Assembly: GCA_025464695.1 (NCBI GenBank)
Contig: JAODNQ010000152.1
Coordinates: forward strand, 4,386-68,385
Length of the DNA stretch: 64,000 nucleotides
DNA from: Frankiales bacterium
Lineage (GTDB): Bacteria; Actinomycetota; Actinomycetes; Mycobacteriales; SCTD01
Direction: 5' to 3'
In this document: positions 58,678-64,000 of the stretch, one piece after another
How the letters are laid out: each line of letters starts with the position of its first letter
Numbering within the stretch: the first letter of the stretch is position 1
Notes under the pieces: generated by a model
Seen by the model: only the letters and a program-made list of their open reading frames with translations
Database searches by the model: none
Told to the model about the DNA's origin: nothing
Translations under genes and position numbers: made by a program

Positions 58678-59484
58678 CTAGGCAGCGACCGTCGCGGGCC
58701 GCACCCGCCCCGCGGTGGCCAGCACCAGCTCCACCAGCCGCTGCGGCCGGTCGCTCATGGGCGCGTGGCCGGCGAGGGCCAGGACCCGGAAGCGGGCTCC
58801 GGGGAGCAGCGGCAGGTAGCGCACCGTCTGACCGCTGGCGATCCAGTCGTTGCTGCCCTGCACGAGCAGCACGGGGCAGTCGGGCCGGAACGGCGACGGC
58901 ACGTCCAGCAGCGTCGACCAGACGAGCAGCCGCCACAGGTCCGGCGAGCCGAAGCCGTCCTCGAGCGACATCGCCTCGTCCGGGCTCGCCCGCCACGGCC
59001 GGAGCCGGAGGTTGACCAGCAGCCCCGCGCGGCCCGCGGCACTGCGCGACAGCCGCGGCAGCGCCGGTCGGAGCGCCCGTACGAGGCCGCCGGCGAGCAC
59101 GAACATGCCGCCCTGCAGGGCCCGCTCGGCCGGCAGGCCGGTGCCGGCAGGGGCGATGGCGACGACCGACAGGGCGCGGCCGCGCCGAGCGAGCTCGAGG
59201 GCGAGCCGTCCGCCGAGGCTGTCGCCGAGAAGGTGCACCCGTTCGAGCCCGCGCGCGTCGAGGTCCTGCTCGATGCGGTCGGCGAGCGCCGGGACCGTGG
59301 GCCGGACCGGCAGCGGCGGGGCCTCACCCTGACCGGGCAGGTCGACAGCGATCGTGCGGAACCGCTCGGCGAGGAGCGGCTGCAGCGTCGTCCAGTCCCG
59401 ACGGCTGGTCCCGAGACCGTGCAGCAGGAGCAGCGGCTCGCCGGCGCCGGACTCGGTGGCGGGCAGGGTCTGGGCGACGGTCAT
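58678..59484 (-). CDS. alpha/beta-fold hydrolase
   Basis: 268 residues. Oxyanion motif LLLLHGLGTSRRDWTTLQPL, nucleophile Ser in VHLLGDSLGGRLALELARRG (GDSLGG), acid in LLVQGSNDWIASGQTV, His in VLALAGHAPMSDRP. The cap region lies between about residues 130 and 195. It is a standard esterase/lipase-like hydrolase of unknown substrate. ATG at 59484. Confidence 0.88.
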   Translation of the reverse strand: MTVAQTLPATESGAGEPLLLLHGLGTSRRDWTTLQPLLAERFRTIAVDLPGQGEAPPLPVRPTVPALADRIEQDLDARGLERVHLLGDSLGGRLALELARRGRALSVVAIAPAGTGLPAERALQGGMFVLAGGLVRALRPALPRLSRSAAGRAGLLVNLRLRPWRASPDEAMSLEDGFGSPDLWRLLVWSTLLDVPSPFRPDCPVLLVQGSNDWIASGQTVRYLPLLPGARFRVLALAGHAPMSDRPQRLVELVLATAGRVRPATVAA

Positions 59485-59611
59485 GACGTGCTCGTGCCCA
59501 TGCCCCGAGCCCGCGCACGCGGAGCGAGCATGAGGTGTCCCACTGCGCGGTCGCGCCTCGAGCCGGACGCGGCCGGCCGGTCTCGGCAACGGACGGGTGC
59601 GCCGGTCCGCC

Positions 59612-60241
59612 CTAGCGCTTGCGGTTGAACAGGCCCCGCGGCTGCTCGAGGACGGCGAGGCGTCCCAGGACCTCGTCCAGGTGCCGGCGCAGGTCGGCGA
59701 CCTCACCGCGGACGACGTCGAGCTCGTGCCGGAGCTCCTGCGCGTCCGCGGGCTCGGCCGGTCGGGCCGGGGTCGGCTCTGCCGTCGGCGGCTCGGGCTC
59801 GAGCGGCGCCGCGGTCGCTGCGCGTCGAGGGCGGGCGGTCGTGCTGATCGGGGCCACGGGCCGCGACGCGGACCGGGCTGCGGAGGCCCTCGACGCCGCG
59901 ACGGGCTTCGACGTCGGCGCGGCCTCCGGCGCGGTCTCAGCCTTCGGCGTCGTCACGGGCTCCGGCGTCACCACGGGCTCGGGCGCCGCCACCGGCTCGG
60001 CCGAGGCCTTCGACGTCGCGCCGCGCCTCGTCGCCGCGGTGGTGGGCTTGACCGTCAGGGCGGTCTTGACAGGCTTGACGGCCGCCGCAGGCTTCGCCGC
60101 GCCGTTCTTCTCGGTCCCCTGCGGGTGCGCGGCGGCGTACTGCTCCATCACGGCTGCCGGCAGCCGGCCCCGGTCCCCCACCTGCAGCCCCTGCTCGCGC
60201 GCCCACACGCGCACGTCCGCCAGACTCGCCACCGTCGCCAT
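59612..60241 (-). CDS. Lsr2-type DNA-binding-domain protein with Ala/Pro linker and coiled-coil tail
   Basis: 209 residues. Residues 6-40 (LADVRVWAREQGLQVGDRGR, LPAAVMEQYAAAHP) match the C-terminal AT-hook-like domain of Lsr2, here with RGR at the DNA-binding loop. A 120-residue Ala/Pro/Thr/Lys linker follows, then a helix with heptads (LRHELDVVRGEVADLRRHLD, EVLGRLAVLE) ending FNRKR. Canonical Lsr2 has its DNA-binding module at the C-terminus after a dimerisation domain; here the order is reversed, with an oligomerising coil at the C-terminus. Probably a nucleoid-associated or silencing protein. Confidence 0.72.
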   Translation of the reverse strand: MATVASLADVRVWAREQGLQVGDRGRLPAAVMEQYAAAHPQGTEKNGAAKPAAAVKPVKTALTVKPTTAATRRGATSKASAEPVAAPEPVVTPEPVTTPKAETAPEAAPTSKPVAASRASAARSASRPVAPISTTARPRRAATAAPLEPEPPTAEPTPARPAEPADAQELRHELDVVRGEVADLRRHLDEVLGRLAVLEQPRGLFNRKR

Positions 60242-60616
60242 AGCGCATGGTCTACCGCACAGGAGCGTGTGGGCGCCGTCCGGGCGGGTGCTTCTCCGCC
60301 CCAGGTCCGTGGCCGTGGCGCCGTGCCGGTGGCCGGACGCGCCCTGCCCGGCCGGGCGCTCCCGACGCCGACGCGGCGCCGAGCAGCGCGTCGACGTGCC
60401 GAGACGGGCTCGCACCGGCTGCCGGCGTGGTGCACTCTGCGGGTCGCCGGGCGAGGCCCGCCTGGCGGGTCCGGGCTGAGCGCGCACATCTGCTGCCCCG
60501 GCGGTGTCTCGAACGGGCAATCTGGGTCTAACGTGCGAGGCGACCGGTTCCCCTGCGACGCCTCGAGCCCGCGTGCGGCGGACCGCGCCGGTCGCGGGCC
60601 TCCCGAGGAGGACGCC
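60242..60616. other. 375-bp divergent promoter region, no gene seen
   Basis: The gap separates the Lsr2-type gene (minus) and the BTAD regulator (plus). A TAGACC close to the Lsr2-type start suggests a -10 giving a nearly leaderless message. GTCTAAC at about 60525-60531 may be a -10 for the regulator. A GAGGAGGA at 60605-60612 is the ribosome site. No ORF with convincing codon use is seen between. Confidence 0.4.
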
Positions 60617-63178
60617 ATGGGCGGGTCCCTCGTGCCCGAGGCCTGGCTCGGCGACGGCGACCGCACCCCGGACGCGGACCCGGGCTGGTCGGAGGCGACC
60701 TGGACGAGCGCGGCGCCCGGTGCCCACGGGCTGGTCCGCCCCCGCGTCTCCGCACTGCTCGAGCAGGTCGTCGAGCACCGGCTGGCCCTGGTCGTGGCAC
60801 CCGCCGGCGCCGGCAAGACGACGGCCGTCGACCACTGGTCGTCGGGCCGCTCCTCCGTCACGGTCTGGCGTCGTGCTCCGCTGCTCGTCGGTCCACCGGG
60901 GACGTTGACGGCCGGACTGCGGCGGGCGGTGCGGGACGCGCACGGCACGGCTGGACGCTCGACCCAGCCCCTCGTCGTCGTCCTGGACGACGCGCACGTG
61001 CTGGCGCCGCGGGCACAGGAGGAGCTGTCGGACCTGCTGCAGACCGTCCCCGACCACATCGCGGTGCTGCTGCTGTCGCGCGCCCCGCTCGCGCTCGACC
61101 TCGCCCGGGCGGAGCTCCCGCGCCCCGTGCACGTCGGCGCCGGGGACCTGCGACTGCTGCCGCACGAGCTGCAGCAGGTGTACACCGCGACCAGCGGGGC
61201 GCCCCTGTCCGCGTCCTCGGCCGTCGACCTCAGCGCGCTGACCGGGGGATGGCCCGCCGGCGTGCGCCTGCTCGCGGGCGCGGTGGGCAGGTCCGGCCGC
61301 GGCGTGCCGCAGGCCCTGTCCGGAGCCGGTGGGACGCCGTGGGCCGCGGACTACCTCGAGCGCCACGTCCTGGCCGGGCTGTCCGACCAGGACCGCGACC
61401 TGCTCGTGCGGACGAGCGTCCTGCCGCTCCTGACCGAGCAGGCCTGCGACACGCTGCTCCGCATCGCGACCGGCAGCTCCCTGCGCGTGCTCGCGCGTGC
61501 CGGGGTCCTGGTCCGCGTCCCCGGGGCCATGCCGGCCTACCGCTGCCCCGACGTGCTGCGGCGGCACCTCCTGCACGAGCTCGCCGCACGGCTCGGACCG
61601 GACGGGCTGGGGACGCAGCAGGCGAGGGCGGACGCGCTGGTCGAGGAGGTCCCGCCGCCGGACCCCGCCAGCGCCGAGCGGGTCCTGCGCCTGCTCCGCC
61701 GCGGGGACCGGCGCGCGGCGCGGGAGCTGCTGCAGGGCCAGGACGGTGCGGAGCCCTCGGCTCCGGTGCGCCTCGCCGTCGCCGCCCTCGACGCGGTGCT
61801 CGACCGCGAGCCCGCCGCGGTCCTGGCCGTCGCGGACACCCAGCAGGCGCTGCACGAGGACGGCCGCAGGGACCTCGCCCGGCTGGCCGCGGGGCTCGCC
61901 GCGACGCTGGACGGCGCCGAGGGCTTCGCGCTGCAGCTGGCCGACGCCACGACCGGCCGCGACGCCGTGCTGCTGCGGGGAGTGGTCGCGCTGAGCCAGC
62001 TGCGCGACGGCCGCGCCGACCCCGGGCTGGTCGAGCAGGTCGCGCAAGACGCACGTGCCTGCGGCGACATCGACGTGGAGGTCTGGGCCCGCGTGCTCCA
62101 CGCCCTCGTCGCGGCCTCCGCGCAGCTGCCGGACGCGGAGGAGGCCGCCGTGACCGCCGAGGCGCTGGCTCGTCGCGCTGACCTCCCCGCCGCGTCCGCC
62201 GTCGCGTGCGCCGCGCTCGCCCTCGCCCGCCCCGGCCGAGGGGCCGCCGACCTGCTCGCGCTGGCCCGCAGCGAGAGCGCCCTCTCGGGCCTGGACTGCC
62301 TGCCCTGGACCTGGCTGGCTCCACCGGCGTCGCCGGTGACCACCCGTCCCTCGGGGGCGCGTCCGAGCGGGGTCGCGGTGGGGTGCTTCGGCGCGTTCCG
62401 CCTGAGCGTCGACGGTGTGCCCGTCGACACGACGTCGGTCCGCCCGCGCGTCCGCACGCTGCTGCGCCTGCTCGCACTGCACGCGGACGAGCCGGTGCAC
62501 CGCGACCGGCTCGTCGACACGCTGTGGGGGGAGCTCGAACCCTGCGCCGGCATGCACAACCTGCAGGTGGCGGTGTCGAGCCTCCGCGCTGTCCTCGAGC
62601 CGCACGTGCCGGGGCGCGACAGCCGCCTCCTCGTCCGGCAGGGCGAGGCGTACGTGCTGCGGCTCGGCCCCGGGGGCAGCAGCGACCTGCACGACTTCGA
62701 CGCCGCCCTGCGGCGCGCCGCAGGGACGCACGACGACGACGAGGTGGCCGCCGCGCTCGTCGACGCCCTCGCCCTGTACCGCGACGACCTCCTGCTCGAG
62801 GACGGCACGGCGGAGTGGGTGTCGGAGCACCGGGCCCGCTACCGGCTGCGTGCCGCCGAGGCCGCAGGCACGCTCGCCGAGGTGCACCTGCGGCAGGGCC
62901 GGGCGGCTGCCGCGGCCCAGGCTGCGGCCCGCAGCGTCGAGCTCGACCGGTACCGCGACAGCTCCTGGCGGTTGCTGCTGCGGGCCTGCACCGAAGCGGG
63001 CGACCCGGCGCGGGCCGAGCTGGCCCGACGCACCTACCGGACGGTCCTCGCCGACCTCGGGCTGCCGCACGTCCAGCTCGAGGTCCCGCACCAGCCCACC
63101 GGGTCGGCGGCCGATCAACCGCGGCCGAAGAACTCCACCTCTCCGAGGGCCACCGGCACCCCGGGTCGCACACCCTGA
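60617..63178 (+). CDS. STAND ATPase / SARP-BTAD transcriptional regulator
   Basis: 853 residues. The N-terminal ATPase has Walker A LALVVAPAGAGKTTAVDHWS (Lys67) and Walker B PLVVVLDDAHVL (about 122-130). A helical middle region with TPR-like repeats follows. Residues about 585-680 form an OmpR/SARP-type winged helix (GCFGAFRLSVDGVPVDTTSV, LLRLLALHADEPVHRDRLVD, TLWGELEP). The rest is BTAD (DLHDFDAALRRAAG ... RYRLRAAEAAGTLAEVHLRQ). The DNA-binding unit is at the C-terminus, opposite to AfsR. Its last 64 bases overlap the convergent gene at 63115. Target unknown. Confidence 0.85.
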   Translation: MGGSLVPEAWLGDGDRTPDADPGWSEATWTSAAPGAHGLVRPRVSALLEQVVEHRLALVVAPAGAGKTTAVDHWSSGRSSVTVWRRAPLLVGPPGTLTAGLRRAVRDAHGTAGRSTQPLVVVLDDAHVLAPRAQEELSDLLQTVPDHIAVLLLSRAPLALDLARAELPRPVHVGAGDLRLLPHELQQVYTATSGAPLSASSAVDLSALTGGWPAGVRLLAGAVGRSGRGVPQALSGAGGTPWAADYLERHVLAGLSDQDRDLLVRTSVLPLLTEQACDTLLRIATGSSLRVLARAGVLVRVPGAMPAYRCPDVLRRHLLHELAARLGPDGLGTQQARADALVEEVPPPDPASAERVLRLLRRGDRRAARELLQGQDGAEPSAPVRLAVAALDAVLDREPAAVLAVADTQQALHEDGRRDLARLAAGLAATLDGAEGFALQLADATTGRDAVLLRGVVALSQLRDGRADPGLVEQVAQDARACGDIDVEVWARVLHALVAASAQLPDAEEAAVTAEALARRADLPAASAVACAALALARPGRGAADLLALARSESALSGLDCLPWTWLAPPASPVTTRPSGARPSGVAVGCFGAFRLSVDGVPVDTTSVRPRVRTLLRLLALHADEPVHRDRLVDTLWGELEPCAGMHNLQVAVSSLRAVLEPHVPGRDSRLLVRQGEAYVLRLGPGGSSDLHDFDAALRRAAGTHDDDEVAAALVDALALYRDDLLLEDGTAEWVSEHRARYRLRAAEAAGTLAEVHLRQGRAAAAAQAAARSVELDRYRDSSWRLLLRACTEAGDPARAELARRTYRTVLADLGLPHVQLEVPHQPTGSAADQPRPKNSTSPRATGTPGRTP

Positions 63179-64000
63179 GCCTGCAGCACGGTCAGCCGCA
63201 CCACCCGCACGTCGTCGACGCCGAGGGAGACCTCCTGCTCGCCGGGCTGGTCCTTCACCGCGACCTCGCGGACCACGGGCGGACCTGACGTCGTCGACAG
63301 GGTGACCCGGAACCGGGTCGGCCGGCCGTTGGCCAGGAACGTCTTCGGGTCGGTGCTGGCGCCGGTGTGCACGACCATCCCGACGACGCGGTGCGGTGCG
63401 GCGAAGCGGGCCTCCACCCAGGCGCCACCCGGCTTTCCCGCGGGCGCCCAGGACTTGTTGGTCGCGCCGTCGCGCAGCTGGGAGGCCGGGTGCCCCTTGG
63501 CGGAGCTGGACGCGGCGAACGACTGCGGGTTCAGCAGCTCCTTGCCCTGCACCCGGTCCCGGACCGGGTCCAGGAGACCGAGCGCCGGCTGCCGCAGCGC
63601 GTAGAGCCCGCCGCTCCCCAGCACGAGGAGCATCAGCAGCGCGACCCCGCGGGGCACCCTGACGCGACGTCGCGGGCCCTTGCGGGCACCGGCCTCCACC
63701 GGTGGCTTGGGCGACCGGTGGCGCAGCCGGTACCAGAGCGAGGGCGGTGGCACCACGACCGCGTCGACGAGGTCGTTGCCGCACCGCCGGCAGAACCGGC
63801 GGCTGGCCACGTTGCCGGCGCCGCACTGACCGCACACCAGCTCCCCTGCAGCGGGCCGCTCGACCTCCCCGGTCGGCTCCCTCCGCGGCGGACGCGGGGC
63901 AGCCTGTCCGGGTCGGACCGCGGCAGTCCCGGGGCGGACGGCACCGGGCGCGGCCGGGGCGTCGCCGTCCGTCGCGGCGCGTGCTCCCGCCGCTCGGCCG
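63115..64000 (-). CDS. zinc-ribbon, membrane-anchored protein with discoidin-like C-terminal domain, start outside window
   Basis: The frame is open from the stop at 63115 to the window edge. A Pro/Ala-rich region comes first, then a double-knuckle zinc ribbon ELVCGQCGAGNVASRRFCRR-CG, a basic stretch, one membrane segment (VALLMLLVLGSGGLYAL), and a 140-residue extracytoplasmic domain. That domain has SQLRDGATNKSWAPAGKPGG, AWVEARFAAPHRVVGMVVHT, TRFRVTLSTTSG and VRVVRLTVLQ, the pattern of discoidin/NedA-like carbohydrate-binding folds. A GTG at 63837 could also be the start. The gene overlaps the convergent BTAD gene by 64 bases. Confidence 0.75.
   Translation of the reverse strand, partial: GRAAGARAATDGDAPAAPGAVRPGTAAVRPGQAAPRPPRREPTGEVERPAAGELVCGQCGAGNVASRRFCRRCGNDLVDAVVVPPPSLWYRLRHRSPKPPVEAGARKGPRRRVRVPRGVALLMLLVLGSGGLYALRQPALGLLDPVRDRVQGKELLNPQSFAASSSAKGHPASQLRDGATNKSWAPAGKPGGAWVEARFAAPHRVVGMVVHTGASTDPKTFLANGRPTRFRVTLSTTSGPPVVREVAVKDQPGEQEVSLGVDDVRVVRLTVLQAQGVRPGVPVALGEVEFFGRG

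Overview
The window is about 75% G+C, uses many GTG starts, and packs genes into operons with 4-base ATGA/GTGA overlaps. Together with a mycofactocin cluster, a GpgS/FolP2-type pair, an Lsr2-type DNA-binding domain, an LAxTG-type sortase signal and a SARP/BTAD regulator, this points to a free-living actinomycete (Actinomycetota). I cannot name the genus. I saw no rRNA, tRNA, CRISPR array, insertion sequence or prophage.

Region 1 (1-15901) is a catabolic neighbourhood. It holds a VOC protein, a carboxymuconolactone-decarboxylase-like protein, two SDRs, an aldo/keto reductase, a SnoaL-like protein, a KstD-like flavoprotein, a dienelactone hydrolase, a class III CoA-transferase, a PaaI-type thioesterase, two zinc-free MDR oxidoreductases, two exported beta-propellers, and a TetR/MFS pair. 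A nearly identical 16-bp palindromic site lies in the two divergent promoter regions at either end of this block, so the block may be one TetR regulon. The substrate is unknown; the enzyme mix would suit a cyclic ketone, terpenoid or steroid-like acid carried as a CoA thioester.

Region 2 (15908-22160, minus strand) holds a PHA-synthase-family protein, a FolP2-type DHPS homologue, a LigB/Memo-like protein, GpgS and a tannase-like hydrolase. Region 3 (22257-31739) is the mycofactocin locus: mftA, mftB, mftC, mftD, mftE, a mycofactocin-type SDR and mftF on the minus strand, with mftR divergent across a 29-bp inverted repeat. No mftG is present. A methyltransferase, an atypical MTHFR-family protein and a thiolase sit beyond mftR.

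Region 4 (31827-42344) looks like an organosulfur scavenging locus. It has an MBL hydrolase, a cupin, a LysR regulator, an apparently leaderless 26-residue cysteine-containing leader peptide, repeat-rich leader RNA, an FMN monooxygenase of the NtaA/DszA type, a five-gene dipeptide-type ABC importer and an alpha/beta hydrolase. Region 5 (42404-50110) holds a phospholipase D and an ABC exporter operon with a secreted YncE/phosphoesterase fusion.

Region 6 (50316-56953) contains an NlpC/P60 protein with a structured leader and an overlapping 29-residue zinc-ribbon peptide. It also has a SpoIIE-type phosphatase broken by two single-base frameshifts, and secreted GDPD and alkaline phosphatase genes separated by PHO-box-like repeats. 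Region 7 (57008-64000) holds an inositol-monophosphatase-family enzyme, small unknown proteins, a hydrolase, an Lsr2-type protein, a STAND-ATPase/BTAD regulator and a zinc-ribbon/discoidin-like membrane protein that runs off the edge.
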